Of a DNA stretch of 64,000 bases, positions 52,199 through 61,113 are shown piece after piece. The notes under the pieces are model-generated. The model did not search any database and was not told the DNA's origin. It was given only the letters and a program-made list of their open reading frames with translations. The stretch is from Oscillospiraceae bacterium (GTDB lineage: Bacteria > Bacillota > Clostridia > Oscillospirales > Oscillospiraceae). Position 1 is the stretch's first letter. Each line of letters begins with the position of its first letter. The translations under genes were made by a program, and so were the position numbers. Location: assembly GCA_017465625.1 (NCBI GenBank), contig JAFTVV010000022.1, positions 62,001 through 126,000 on the forward strand, in the 5' to 3' direction.

Positions 52199-53221
52199 TT
52201 GAAAACCAGTGATTTTTATTACGATTTACCGGAGGAGTTGATTGCACAGACACCACTTGTGCAACGTGATGGCTCCAGATTGATGGTGCTGGACCGTAAA
52301 ACCGGTGAAATAGCCCATAAGCATTTTTACGATATACTGGATTATTTAAAACCCGGTGATTGCCTTGTGATGAATGACTCCCGTGTTCTTCCCGCCAGAC
52401 TTTTAGGACATCGTCCTACTGGCGGTGCAGTAGAGCTTCTGCTTTTGCGGGATCTGGGGAATAAGCAATGGGAGTGTCTTGCAAAGCCCGGCAGAAAATG
52501 CTTGGCCGGTCAGCAGATCATCTTTGGTGACGGAGAATTGATTGCTACTGTTACAGATGTTCAGGAAGACGGTAACAGAGTAGTGCAGTTTCATTATGAA
52601 GGTATTTTCCTGGAGGTTCTTGAACGCCTTGGAAAAATGCCTTTGCCGCCCTATATCAAAGCTGAACTGCAAGATCAGGAGCGTTATCAAACAGTATATT
52701 CCAGAGAGGTTGGATCTGCCGCTGCCCCTACTGCAGGCCTGCACTTTACAAATGCGCTACTGGATCAGATTCGTCAAAAAGGCATCAAAACAGCATTTGT
52801 GACGTTGCACGTGGGACTTGGAACATTCAGACCTGTTAAGGCAGAGGAGATTTCTCAGCACCATATGCATAGCGAGCTGTGTATGATCAGTCAGGAAACG
52901 GCCGATATTTTGAATGATACCAGAAAAAATGGCGGAAGAATCATTTGCGTTGGCACGACCTCCTGCAGAACACTGGAGTCATTGGTGCTTGATAACGGTT
53001 TTTTTGAGGCCGGGTCAAAATGGACGGAGATCTTTATTTATCCCGGTTATAATTTTAAGGCAATGGATGGATTGATTACAAATTTCCATCTGCCGGAAAG
53101 TACACTTGTGATGCTTGTTTCCGCCTTTGCTGGACGGGAAAATGTTTTGCACGCCTATGAAGAGGCTGTCAAAGAACGGTATAGATTCTTCTCCTTTGGC
53201 GACGCAATGACGATTATGTGA
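52199..53221 (+). CDS. queA: S-adenosylmethionine:tRNA ribosyltransferase-isomerase
   Basis: Transfers and rearranges the ribose of SAM onto preQ1 in tRNA to give epoxyqueuosine. The 340-residue protein has [13 protein letters not shown] at the start, [24 protein letters not shown] and TSCRTLESL, all typical of QueA. Start TTG 52199 is supported by AGGAGGAG. The stop is 7 bases before tgt, so the two consecutive queuosine steps form an operon with the order inverted to the pathway. Confidence 0.95.
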   Translation: MKTSDFYYDLPEELIAQTPLVQRDGSRLMVLDRKTGEIAHKHFYDILDYLKPGDCLVMNDSRVLPARLLGHRPTGGAVELLLLRDLGNKQWECLAKPGRKCLAGQQIIFGDGELIATVTDVQEDGNRVVQFHYEGIFLEVLERLGKMPLPPYIKAELQDQERYQTVYSREVGSAAAPTAGLHFTNALLDQIRQKGIKTAFVTLHVGLGTFRPVKAEEISQHHMHSELCMISQETADILNDTRKNGGRIICVGTTSCRTLESLVLDNGFFEAGSKWTEIFIYPGYNFKAMDGLITNFHLPESTLVMLVSAFAGRENVLHAYEEAVKERYRFFSFGDAMTIM

Positions 53222-53228
53222 GGTAAGT

Positions 53229-54359
53229 ATGTTTGAACTAAAGAAAACAGAAGGAAAAGCACGCCGCGGTGAATTTACCTGTGCCCACGGCACGGTGCAA
53301 ACGCCTGTATTTATGAACGTGGGCACGCAGGGCGCAATTAAGGGCGCTTTAAGTGCTGAGGATTTAAAAAATATTGGGTGTCAGGTGGAACTTTCAAACA
53401 CCTATCATCTTCATTTAAGACCTGGTGATGAGCTTGTGAAGGAGTGCGGCGGACTGCACAAATTTATGACCTGGGACGGACCAATTTTAACAGATTCCGG
53501 TGGATTTCAGGTTTTTTCCCTTGCATCCTTACGCAAGATCAAAGAGGAAGGCGTAACATTTGCCTCTCACATTGACGGGCATAAGATTTTTATGGGTCCG
53601 GAAGAAAGTATGCAGATTCAGTCCAATTTAGGATCAGATATTTGCATGGCTTTTGATGAGTGCATTGAAAACCCGGCTCCCAGAGACTATGTACAAAAAA
53701 GTGTGGATCGTACTTATCGCTGGCTGGTGCGGTGCAAGGCGGAAAACGCACGGTTGAATGCCCTCGAGGGCACGGTAAACCCACAACAAATGCTATGGGG
53801 CATTAATCAGGGCGGTACTTATCACGATATTCGCATAGACCACATGAAACGTATTGCGGATTTGGATTTGCCCGGTTATGCGATCGGTGGCTTGGCTGTT
53901 GGTGAGACCGCTGAGGAGATGTACGATATTATCGAGGCCGTTGAGCCTTATATGCCCAAAGAGAAGACCCGCTATTTGATGGGCGTAGGCACACCAACAA
54001 ACATTATTGAGGCTGTGGCACGGGGCGTGGACTTTTTTGACTGTGTTATGCCGGCCCGTAATGCGCGGCACGCCCGCTTGTTTACGTGGGAGGGTGCGAT
54101 TAACCTGAAAAACGCCAAGTATGCCAAGGATTTAAATCCCATTGACAGCCATTGTGACTGCCCGGTGTGTCGTAGATATTCCAGAGCATATATCCGCCAT
54201 TTGTTTGTTGCGGAAGAAATGCTTGCAATGCGTTTGTGCGTTATGCATAATTTGTATTTTTATAATCAGTTGATGGAAAAAATCCGAAACGCTCTGGATG
54301 AGGGCTCTTTTGAACAGTTCAGACGTGAATATTCTGAAAAGTTGAGCCGCAGAATTTAA
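53229..54359 (+). CDS. tgt: queuine tRNA-ribosyltransferase
   Basis: Exchanges guanine 34 for preQ1 in GUN-anticodon tRNAs. The 376-residue TIM barrel shows DSGGFQVFSL with a catalytic aspartate, GGLAVGE, and a zinc site in DCPVCRRYSRAYIRHL preceded by CDC. It follows queA closely. yajC, a common neighbour in bacteria, follows under its own promoter. Confidence 0.96.
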   Translation: MFELKKTEGKARRGEFTCAHGTVQTPVFMNVGTQGAIKGALSAEDLKNIGCQVELSNTYHLHLRPGDELVKECGGLHKFMTWDGPILTDSGGFQVFSLASLRKIKEEGVTFASHIDGHKIFMGPEESMQIQSNLGSDICMAFDECIENPAPRDYVQKSVDRTYRWLVRCKAENARLNALEGTVNPQQMLWGINQGGTYHDIRIDHMKRIADLDLPGYAIGGLAVGETAEEMYDIIEAVEPYMPKEKTRYLMGVGTPTNIIEAVARGVDFFDCVMPARNARHARLFTWEGAINLKNAKYAKDLNPIDSHCDCPVCRRYSRAYIRHLFVAEEMLAMRLCVMHNLYFYNQLMEKIRNALDEGSFEQFRREYSEKLSRRI

Positions 54360-54366
54360 ATATTAC

Positions 54367-54394
54367 TTGCTTTTTATAAATTGAATGTTATAAT
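54367..54394 (+). promoter_or_regulatory. promoter of yajC
   Basis: TTGCTT (54367-54372), 16-base spacer, TATAAT (54389-54394). Confidence 0.55.
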
Positions 54395-54426
54395 AGCGAA
54401 GTAAACATAAGAAAAGGAGTAAATTT

Positions 54427-54810
54427 ATGATGTTTTTAACCGAAGGTGGCACCCAGCCTGCAGGCGGCGGACTGCTCTCCATGCTGATGATGTTCCTGCC
54501 TATTATCCTGATTTTTTACTTTTTGATGATTCGCCCCGAAAGCAAGCGCAAGAAGGAAGCAGAGCAGCTGCGTAAGAATCTCTCCGTTGGCGACCGCATT
54601 ACTACCATTGGTGGCATTGTGGGCACAATCGTAAGCATCAAGGATGATAAGTTTGTGATTGAGACCAGCGCAGATCAGGTTCGCATTGAGTTCTGCAAAT
54701 GGGCACTGTCTACCAACGACACTGCTGTGGAGAAGGCAAACGCCGAGAAGAAGCGCATTGCTGAAGAACGCGCAAAGGCGAAGGCTGCAAAGAAGAATAA
54801 AGCAAAATAA
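54427..54810 (+). CDS. yajC: preprotein translocase subunit YajC
   Basis: A 127-residue, single-span membrane protein that joins SecDF in assisting SecYEG. The span MLMMFLPIILIFYFLMIRPESKRKKE is followed by the conserved LRKNLSVGDRITTIGGIVGTIVSIKDD domain and a Lys/Glu-rich tail (about 95-127). The order queA-tgt-yajC is widespread; secD and secF are not next to it here, where a convergent gene follows instead. GGAG lies 8 bases before ATG 54427. Confidence 0.93.
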   Translation: MMFLTEGGTQPAGGGLLSMLMMFLPIILIFYFLMIRPESKRKKEAEQLRKNLSVGDRITTIGGIVGTIVSIKDDKFVIETSADQVRIEFCKWALSTNDTAVEKANAEKKRIAEERAKAKAAKKNKAK

Positions 54811-54814
54811 TAGT

Positions 54815-54863
54815 ATGAGCCACAATGAGGGCGGCTGCCGCCCCTATTGTGGCTCATTTTTTT
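54815..54863. terminator. bidirectional terminator between yajC and trmO
   Basis: Twelve-bp stem (54815-54826 with 54846-54857), an inner GC-rich stem-loop and a T tract; the right arm overlaps the last codons of trmO. Confidence 0.85.
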
Positions 54864-55539
54864 GAATATCCACTACTGTTAATTCATTATCAAGAACAGT
54901 AAACTTTATGTTGAGATTTGCGTAATCCATTCCATATATTCTGTCGGAATCCTTTTGATAAGAAGGACGCGGGTCGTGCGAAAGAACGCCTATAAGCGCA
55001 TCGAGCTTTTCAGGAGGCACTTGATTACGCAGTGCATCACTGATATGCACCTGAAGAATAAAGTCTTCTGCGCTGTCTGTAAAGCCGCCGGAGGCATCGG
55101 TGTGACAGTCGCAATAGGGGATATAGGGCTTAATATCCAATATGGGTGTGCCATCCATCAGGTCGGCACCGGAAACATAAATAACAGTTCCGTACTGATT
55201 CGTTTTTTCCAGTCCAACGATGCGCACGCTGGAAAGTCCAATTTCGTTGGGACGGAATGGAGATCGGGTTGCAAATACACCGAGGCGCTTGTTACCTCCC
55301 AGTCGGGGAGGTCTGACGGTGGGAGACCAGTCCTGCCGTACTGCTTGTGAAAAATGCCATATTATCCACAGGTGAGAAAAATCCTCTAACCCTCGCAACG
55401 CATCATCTATTCGGTACTGTGGCTCAAAAATGATTGTGGAGATCATTTCATTCACAAGGCCGCTTTGCCGTGGTATACCGAATTTCCCCTTAAAATCGTT
55501 TTGGATTCTTGCAATAATATGCATTTTTATATCATCCAT
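54844..55539 (-). CDS. trmO: tRNA (t6A37) N6-methyltransferase TrmO
   Basis: TrmO methylates t6A37 to m6t6A in tRNA-Thr. The 231-residue protein has the TsaA-type beta barrel: ARIQNDFKGKFGIPRQSG, FEDFSHLWIIWHF-like LEDFSHLWIIWHF, LGVFATRSPFRPNEIGLSSV and DILDIKPYIPY in the form LDIKPYIPY. A C-terminal domain with LDALIGVLSHDPRPSYQ completes the family. It starts directly after the znuB stop (TAAATG), so it belongs to the zinc transporter transcript, an odd place for a tRNA enzyme. Confidence 0.92.
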   Translation of the reverse strand: MDDIKMHIIARIQNDFKGKFGIPRQSGLVNEMISTIIFEPQYRIDDALRGLEDFSHLWIIWHFSQAVRQDWSPTVRPPRLGGNKRLGVFATRSPFRPNEIGLSSVRIVGLEKTNQYGTVIYVSGADLMDGTPILDIKPYIPYCDCHTDASGGFTDSAEDFILQVHISDALRNQVPPEKLDALIGVLSHDPRPSYQKDSDRIYGMDYANLNIKFTVLDNELTVVDIQKNEPQ

Positions 55540-56379
55540 TTATCGCGCCGCCCTTCTGAAACAGAATGTCAGCGCAAAAACAAATGCCAAAACAAGACAT
55601 ATAGAAGCACCTGCCGAAGCGCCAAGACCGCAAGAAAGAATTAGTCCGACAATGCCTGCAAATAAAGCAAATAAAACGGAAAGTAAATGATATTGCTTTT
55701 GGTTTTTTGCAATGTTTCTTGCTGATGCACCCGGAAGTACAAGTAAGGAATTTAAAATCAGCAATCCAATCCAGGAGATAGCCAATGTAACAATAACTGC
55801 GATTACGGTAGTAAAAACAGTATGCATGAGTCCGGTGTGGATTCCACGGGAAGAAGCAAGCTGCGGATAGGTAGCGGTTAAGGTCATTCGATTGTTGAAG
55901 ATCACCCAGAATACCACTACAAGAACAAGCACAAGGGCAAGTATACCAATTTGTGATGGCGTGACGGAAAGGATATCTCCGATTAAGTATTCGTTGTATT
56001 TTGTGAAGCTTTTGCCGCCAAAGGTGGCAATAAAGATGCCCAGTGCAACGGCAGTACTGGAAAAGACACCAATCAGTGTATCAGCGGTGTGTGCACTTCT
56101 GTTCCGGACAAAAGAAAACAGGAGTGCGAAAACGACAGAAAACGCCACAGCAACCCAGGTTGGGCTGCTTATACCGCATATACAGCCAATGGCAATTCCC
56201 GTAAACGCAGAATGACCCAGTGCATCAGAAAAAAAGCTCATCTTACCGGTCACGATCATCGTGGAAACCAATCCGAGCAGAGGGGTCATAATCAGGATTG
56301 CCAACAGCGCATTTTTGATAAAATCGTACTCAAGCCACGAAAAGGGAAGAAGTTCGCAAAATTTATACCATATTTCCAT
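55540..56379 (-). CDS. znuB: metal ABC transporter permease, ZnuB-like
   Basis: A 279-residue membrane protein with about eight spans, of the ABC-3 family that imports zinc or manganese. It shows MTPLLGLVSTMIVTGKMSFFSDALGHSAFTG, the family coupling region, and VLPGASARNIAKNQ towards the C-terminus. It overlaps znuC by one base and is followed directly by trmO. Metal specificity is inferred from the binding protein next to it. Confidence 0.9.
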   Translation of the reverse strand: MEIWYKFCELLPFSWLEYDFIKNALLAILIMTPLLGLVSTMIVTGKMSFFSDALGHSAFTGIAIGCICGISSPTWVAVAFSVVFALLFSFVRNRSAHTADTLIGVFSSTAVALGIFIATFGGKSFTKYNEYLIGDILSVTPSQIGILALVLVLVVVFWVIFNNRMTLTATYPQLASSRGIHTGLMHTVFTTVIAVIVTLAISWIGLLILNSLLVLPGASARNIAKNQKQYHLLSVLFALFAGIVGLILSCGLGASAGASICLVLAFVFALTFCFRRAAR

Positions 56380-57131
56380 CAGATCGCCTCCCCGGTTCTA
56401 TGAAAAACTTGAGCAAACTCTTTGCCGGAAAGTACATCATCTGCAGTTCCGTCACAGAGCACTGTATGATTGATAAGCACTACCTGGTTAGCGTATCGCT
56501 TCAGCATATCAAAATTATGGGTGGTCATTAAAATGGAAAGGTCATAATTTACCCGTACCTCATCCAGCATATCCATTAAGGCGGTCATACCCTCCACATC
56601 CACGCCGGACAGAGGTTCATCCAGTATTAGAACGTTGGGGAGGGGCTCCAATGCAAGTGCCAGCAGAACACGTTGCAGCTCGCCGCCGGATAAGTTGCCC
56701 ATCCGCTTATCAATAAGTCCCTCTGCCTGAACGCGTCCCAAACATTGAAGTACTTTTGCGCGCATTTTTTTACCAACACCGAGAAAGGCCGGACGCTTGC
56801 TCATACAGCAGGCAAAGAGATCGCAAACAGTAATGGGATCACCCGGATCAAAGGTGGGGCTTTGTGGCACATATCCAATTTTTACTTTTCGATTTCTTTG
56901 CCCCGGGACGGAAAAAGAAATTGTTCCTTCGTGAGCGATTTGCCCCAATATAGCTTTGAGTAAGGTGCTTTTGCCGGCACCGTTTGGACCGATTAAAGCC
57001 ACCAGTTCTCCGCAATGAATATGCATTGTGACGTCTTTTAAGATGGAGTCATTGCCAATGGTTACGCCTAAATTCTGGATGCGCAGACAGCAGGAGTGAC
57101 CGCATATGCCGCCGTGTGAACCAACATTCAT
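56379..57131 (-). CDS. znuC: metal ABC transporter ATP-binding protein, ZnuC-like
   Basis: The 250-residue ATPase of the zinc/manganese importer. Walker A is GPNGAGKST, the signature LSGGELQRVLLALAL, Walker B VLILDEP, and the switch His lies in MTTHNFD. The first 16 residues (NVGSHGGICGHSCC) are rich in Cys, His and Gly, which is unusual and might bind metal. It overlaps znuA by four bases (ATGA). Confidence 0.92.
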   Translation of the reverse strand: MNVGSHGGICGHSCCLRIQNLGVTIGNDSILKDVTMHIHCGELVALIGPNGAGKSTLLKAILGQIAHEGTISFSVPGQRNRKVKIGYVPQSPTFDPGDPITVCDLFACCMSKRPAFLGVGKKMRAKVLQCLGRVQAEGLIDKRMGNLSGGELQRVLLALALEPLPNVLILDEPLSGVDVEGMTALMDMLDEVRVNYDLSILMTTHNFDMLKRYANQVVLINHTVLCDGTADDVLSGKEFAQVFHRTGEAI

Positions 57132-58009
57132 CCCAATGCCTCCTTTATTGTGTCGATGTTGTAATACATACTTTCAAAATAGTCCTTTTCGGACATTGCC
57201 ATATTTAAGGTGAAAATTTTCGCACCGGTTTCAGATGCAATGATGCCTGCGGCAGAAGTACTGCCGTTTGTCTCAGTGAAAATTGCGGGTAATTGATGAG
57301 TGGTGACCATTTCGGTGAGCATAATGAGCTGGGCTGCAGAGGCTTCACTTCCGGATTCCTCCTCTACAGCATACAAGATATGCAAATCCCAGTTGTCTGC
57401 AAAGTAGGAAAATCCGTCGTGAAAGGTTATTAATTCCCTGCAACGGAGGTCTTGAAGCTTCGTTTGACCGTACTGTTCCAAAGCGTCAAATTCTTCCTGA
57501 AGAGACTGCAGATTGATTTGAAATTTGGCGACCAGATCCGGATACTGTGTACATAGGCCGCTATAGATGTTTTGAGCCATGATCCGTGCGTTATCTACAC
57601 TGAGCCAGATATGCGGATCCTGCGAATGATGATGGCCGTCGTGATGATCTTCTGCGTGGGTGTGTTCGTGACAGAGAAGATTTACATTTTGGGACGAATC
57701 AATAATGTGGTTTTTGCTTTGTAACGCATTGTGCAGAAAATCTTCCATTCCAACGCCGGAAAGAACAATCAGATCTGCAGATTCGATGGCCTGCATTTGA
57801 TTTACCTGAAGTGTATAATTGTGAAGGCAGGACAAATTTTCTGTCACCAATCGCTTGATGCTTAATCCGGTATTTTGGCACAGAGATACGGTAATGTCGT
57901 AGACCGGCCGCGTTGTGGCGACGATGTCATATTCCTTTTTAGGGGCTGAACAACCGCTTGTACACAGGGTACAGCATAAAAGCAGAATAATCGTAATAAT
58001 TTTCTTCAT
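57128..58009 (-). CDS. znuA: zinc-binding lipoprotein, ZnuA-like
   Basis: The 293-residue solute-binding protein of the metal importer. The signal peptide ends in a lipobox with Cys at about residue 20 (LCTSGCS). The ZnuA-type His-rich loop is plain at about 115-130 (HEHTHAEDHHDGHHHSQDPH), and DPHIWLS begins the second ligand region. FHDGFSYFA supplies another His. The loop favours zinc over manganese. A TATAAT lies at 58041-58046 on the minus strand with a poor -35. Zur control is likely in such operons, but I could not identify an operator. Confidence 0.92.
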   Translation of the reverse strand: MKKIITIILLLCCTLCTSGCSAPKKEYDIVATTRPVYDITVSLCQNTGLSIKRLVTENLSCLHNYTLQVNQMQAIESADLIVLSGVGMEDFLHNALQSKNHIIDSSQNVNLLCHEHTHAEDHHDGHHHSQDPHIWLSVDNARIMAQNIYSGLCTQYPDLVAKFQINLQSLQEEFDALEQYGQTKLQDLRCRELITFHDGFSYFADNWDLHILYAVEEESGSEASAAQLIMLTEMVTTHQLPAIFTETNGSTSAAGIIASETGAKIFTLNMAMSEKDYFESMYYNIDTIKEALG

Positions 58010-58123
58010 ATTTATTGCTCGGTTCTTTTAGAATAAGTACATTATACCACGACTTGTCAATTCTGAAAATGTTTTGTCATAATCCGAATGTGTTTACATT
58101 TTTTTAAGTCAGCATAGGACATA

Positions 58124-58161
58124 AAAAATGGGTTACAGTGCGAAACTGCAACCCATTTTTG
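58124..58161 (-). terminator. terminator of the small gene at 58179-58409
   Basis: On the minus strand a stem atgggttgcagt with actgtaacccat (one imperfect pair) is followed by TTTTTTAT. Confidence 0.8.
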
Positions 58162-58178
58162 ATGAAGTATTGCTCAAA

Positions 58179-58409
58179 TTAGTGCTGATCCAGCCACTCA
58201 TTCACTTTGGCCTTAGCCATACGCAGAATATCTTCTGTGGCGTAGGGGGAGTTTTCACCGCCCTGTACGTGCAGGAAGTAAAGACCTGCAGGTGTCTGAT
58301 ACAGGTTTTCCTCGTAACCGGCAGGGTCACCAAAATAGCTGTATGTATATTTCTTAATCAGAGTAGCGGTTTCGGTGTCGTACTCCTTCTTGCAGATAAT
58401 CTTTTTCAT
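58179..58409 (-). CDS. small conserved unknown protein
   Basis: Seventy-six soluble residues, predicted alpha/beta. It starts MKKIICKKEYDTETATLIKK and contains TYSYFGDPAGYEENLYQTPAG, then FLHVQGGENSPYATEDI and a C-terminal helix AKAKVNEWLDQH. Similar short proteins, to my recollection, are widespread in gut Clostridia, sometimes on mobile elements, but no function is known to me. AGGAGG lies 11 bases before the ATG, a rather long gap. It is a single gene with its own terminator. Confidence 0.75.
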   Translation of the reverse strand: MKKIICKKEYDTETATLIKKYTYSYFGDPAGYEENLYQTPAGLYFLHVQGGENSPYATEDILRMAKAKVNEWLDQH

Positions 58410-58611
58410 AGGATGATATTCCTCCTTTCTGAATATTCGTCTTTATTATACATATCTTTTGTGAAACATCAAGCAATAATTTGGTTCTTATATTATTTTT
58501 GTGAAAATCGTAAAAAAGATAAATAAAAATGTTTGGTTTTCTGTGTTTTGCATACGAAAAATATAGACGAATTCTGTAAAATATGTTATAATTTACCGTG
58601 AGGTGATTGTT

Positions 58612-59247
58612 TTGCGAGATATTCCAATCTTTTCTACTGAACTGGGTGTTGCGAGTCTGACGCTTTCTCAAATCCCTTATTCCGGCAAGGCCTATATTCG
58701 CATTCAAGATACTGCACAGCCGGAGTCGTTTATCGACGAATGCGCAGGCTTTTGCAGAGCAGCCGGTGCGGATTCTATATATATTACAGGACATTCTATT
58801 TGCGAAAAATACAAAGAATACACTTCCGTTATAGAGATGCAGTGCCTTAAAAGTACCTTGGGGCAGACAGATGCGGCTTTATTTCCTGCTACCGATGAGA
58901 CGCTTTCGGGTTGGCGGCAAATCTATAACGATAAAATTGTAAAAGTACCAAATGGTGCATGGTTGACAATTTCCGATGCACAGATGTACTTAAAAGACAG
59001 AGGACTCTATTTTGTACACCGTGAAGGTAAACTTTTGGGAACAGGTATTGTTTGCGGAAATGAGCTTCAGTGGGTTTGCGCTGTTGTTCCGGGAGGTGGA
59101 GCGGATGTGGTCCGGGCGTTGTGCAGCTGTGTGACCGATGATACGGTAAAACTGACGGTCGCTTCTTCCAACGAGAAAGCTGCTGTCTTGTACAGGAAAT
59201 TGGGCTTTATTCCAACCAACATACACTCTACTTGGTATGAATTATAA
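58612..59247 (+). CDS. GNAT family N-acetyltransferase
   Basis: A 211-residue protein. The C-terminal half shows GNAT features: LYFVHREGKLLGTGIVCGNELQWVCAVVPGGG and VASSNEKAAVLYRKLGFIPTN, the last strand-helix-strand of the fold. The usual RxxGxG loop is degenerate (PGGGADVVRAL). The N-terminal half may be a second, degenerate GNAT-like domain. Start TTG 58612 lies 8 bases after GAGG; the GTG at 58603 overlaps that site. Substrate unknown. The ylxM operon follows with its own promoter. Confidence 0.75.
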   Translation: MRDIPIFSTELGVASLTLSQIPYSGKAYIRIQDTAQPESFIDECAGFCRAAGADSIYITGHSICEKYKEYTSVIEMQCLKSTLGQTDAALFPATDETLSGWRQIYNDKIVKVPNGAWLTISDAQMYLKDRGLYFVHREGKLLGTGIVCGNELQWVCAVVPGGGADVVRALCSCVTDDTVKLTVASSNEKAAVLYRKLGFIPTNIHSTWYEL

Positions 59248-59254
59248 AAATAAC

Positions 59255-59280
59255 TTTGTCAAGGAAAAATACTTGACAAA
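59255..59280. promoter_or_regulatory. palindromic operator candidate 1 at the ylxM promoter
   Basis: TTTGTCAAG (59255-59263), 8-base spacer, CTTGACAAA (59272-59280): a perfect 9-bp inverted repeat whose right arm contains the -35. Confidence 0.6.
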
Positions 59281-59301
59281 ACTGCGCTTGTGATGTATGA
59301 T
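59273..59301 (+). promoter_or_regulatory. promoter of the ylxM-ffh operon
   Basis: Perfect TTGACA (59273-59278), 17-base spacer, TATGAT (59296-59301). Confidence 0.75.
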
Positions 59302-59309
59302 GTGTCAGG

Positions 59310-59331
59310 TGTCAAGTTAAATAGCTTGACA
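59310..59331. promoter_or_regulatory. palindromic operator candidate 2 in the ylxM leader
   Basis: TGTCAAG (59310-59316), 8-base spacer, CTTGACA (59325-59331): same arms and spacing as the palindrome over the -35, about 53 bases downstream and just before the ribosome site. It could also act as an RNA hairpin. Confidence 0.6.
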
Positions 59332-59342
59332 GGGAGGGCATT

Positions 59343-59687
59343 ATGGATGCATTGCAAATGACATTGCTGTTTGACTATTATGGCGATCTTCTGACAGATC
59401 GGCAGAGACAGTGCTTTGATATGCGCCATAACCAAGACCTGTCTCTTGCAGAAATTGCCGAAGAGCTTCATGTGAGCAGACAGGGTGTATTTGACAATTT
59501 AAGCCGTGCAGAGGCGCTCCTGGTTAATATGGAGGAGAAGACGGGCTGTATGCGCAGAGACATGCAATGCCGCGCAGCCGCACAGCTTATTCGGGAAGCA
59601 ACAGAAAAACTGTTTGAAATTGACCACGAAAATGCTACAAATATTGCAAATCAGATTTTGCAGATTGTAGATCAACTTGAGGAGTAA
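59343..59687 (+). CDS. ylxM: YlxM family helix-turn-helix protein
   Basis: A 114-residue protein with a sigma-70 region 4-like helix-turn-helix: LTDRQRQCFDMRHNQDLSLAEIAEELHVSRQGVFDNL (about 17-54). The C-terminal half is helical and acidic. YlxM is always found next to ffh in Firmicutes and has been linked to signal recognition particle function, though its exact role is unsettled. GGGAGGG lies just before ATG 59343. The stop is 3 bases before ffh. Two matched palindromes at its promoter make self-regulation worth considering. Confidence 0.93.
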   Translation: MDALQMTLLFDYYGDLLTDRQRQCFDMRHNQDLSLAEIAEELHVSRQGVFDNLSRAEALLVNMEEKTGCMRRDMQCRAAAQLIREATEKLFEIDHENATNIANQILQIVDQLEE

Positions 59688-59690
59688 ATA

Positions 59691-61040
59691 ATGGCATTTG
59701 AAGGCTTGACGGAAAAGGTTTCCGGTATCTTCAAAAAGCTTAGGGGCAAAGGCCGCCTGAAGGAATCCGATGTTAAAGAAGCTATGCGTGAAATACGTAT
59801 GGCACTTTTGGAAGCGGATGTAAGCTATAAAGTAGTTAAGGATTTTACCAAAGCTGTTACAGAGCGTTGTGTTGGTTCTGATGTGTTGGAAGCCCTTAGT
59901 CCTGCTCAGATGATTATTAAAATCGTCAATGAAGAGCTGACAAAGCTGATGGGCAGCGATGCAAAGCATATCACCATCAACCCCAACGGACCTACGGTCG
60001 TGATGCTTGTCGGTCTTCAGGGCGCAGGTAAAACCACAAATGGTTCAAAGCTTGCAGGCTTGATGAAGCGGCAAGGGAAAAATCCGCTCCTTGTTGCCTG
60101 CGATATTTACCGTCCTGCGGCTATTGAGCAGCTAAAGGTATGCGGAGCAAAACTGGGCATTCCCGTATTTGACCGGGGGCAAAACAATCCCGTTCAAACC
60201 GCGAAAGAGGCGGTGCTGTATGCCCGTCAGCACGGGCACGATATGGTCTTTTTAGATACGGCTGGCCGTTTGCATATAGATGAAGTTCTTATGGAAGAGC
60301 TGAAATCTATTAAAGAGACTGTTAAACCCCAAGAGATTATGCTTGTTGTGGATGCAATGACCGGTCAGGATGCGGTAAATGCGGCACAGAGCTTTAATGA
60401 GTGGCTTGATATTGATTCGGTGATGCTCAGCAAGCTGGACGGTGATGCAAGAGGCGGTGCGGCACTTTCCGTTCGTGCGGTCACCGGTAAGCCCATTAAA
60501 TTTGCCGGTATGGGTGAAAAACTGGAGGATATTGAAACCTTCCATCCCGACAGAATGGCATCGCGGATTCTTGGAATGGGGGACGTGCTTTCTCTGATCG
60601 AGAAAGCGGAACAGGCCTATGATGCGAAGAAAGCTGCAGAACTGGAAGATAAGCTTAAATCTAACCGTTTTACTTTGCAGGACTTCTACGATCAAATGGT
60701 TCAGCTGAAGTCTATGGGCTCTATGCAAGAGTTACTTGCCCATATGCCCGGTGGTGCAGGCCTTAAAAATGTACAGCTGGACGAAAAGGCAATGGCACAT
60801 ACAGAAGCAATCATTTTGTCTATGACACCGAAGGAACGGGAAAACCCCAATATTATCAGCGCTGGACGGAAGAAGAGAATTGCCGCAGGCTCAGGACTGA
60901 AGGTGGAGGATGTGAACCGTCTTTTGAAATCCTTTGAGCAAATGCGCTCCATGATCAAGCGTTTTTCGGGTCCCGGCGCAGGAAAGAAAATGAAGCGTAT
61001 GCGCGGTATGGGAGGCTTCGGCGGTTTTCCGGGCTTCTAA
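59691..61040 (+). CDS. ffh: signal recognition particle protein
   Basis: The SRP54 GTPase that targets membrane proteins to SecYEG. The 449-residue protein has the N domain, the G domain with GLQGAGKTT (108-116; the common form is GLQGSGKTT), VACDIYRPAAIEQL, LDTAGRLHID and LDGDARGGAAL, and a methionine-rich M domain ending in AGKKMKRMRGMGGFGGFPGF. It forms a core operon with ylxM and, further on, rpsP-khpA-rimM-trmD. The SRP RNA gene is not in this window. Confidence 0.97.
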   Translation: MAFEGLTEKVSGIFKKLRGKGRLKESDVKEAMREIRMALLEADVSYKVVKDFTKAVTERCVGSDVLEALSPAQMIIKIVNEELTKLMGSDAKHITINPNGPTVVMLVGLQGAGKTTNGSKLAGLMKRQGKNPLLVACDIYRPAAIEQLKVCGAKLGIPVFDRGQNNPVQTAKEAVLYARQHGHDMVFLDTAGRLHIDEVLMEELKSIKETVKPQEIMLVVDAMTGQDAVNAAQSFNEWLDIDSVMLSKLDGDARGGAALSVRAVTGKPIKFAGMGEKLEDIETFHPDRMASRILGMGDVLSLIEKAEQAYDAKKAAELEDKLKSNRFTLQDFYDQMVQLKSMGSMQELLAHMPGGAGLKNVQLDEKAMAHTEAIILSMTPKERENPNIISAGRKKRIAAGSGLKVEDVNRLLKSFEQMRSMIKRFSGPGAGKKMKRMRGMGGFGGFPGF

Positions 61041-61113
61041 ATAATGTTGTTCGCTGAAAGCAAAGCGCTTTGCGATATAGATGAATTAGAATTTATACTT
61101 GGAGGTGAAAACC

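Noticed and set aside
61070..61099. A TTGCGA-N18-TATACT promoter just before rpsP
   Set aside because: Transcription would start inside the rpsP ribosome site, so it is unlikely to drive that gene.
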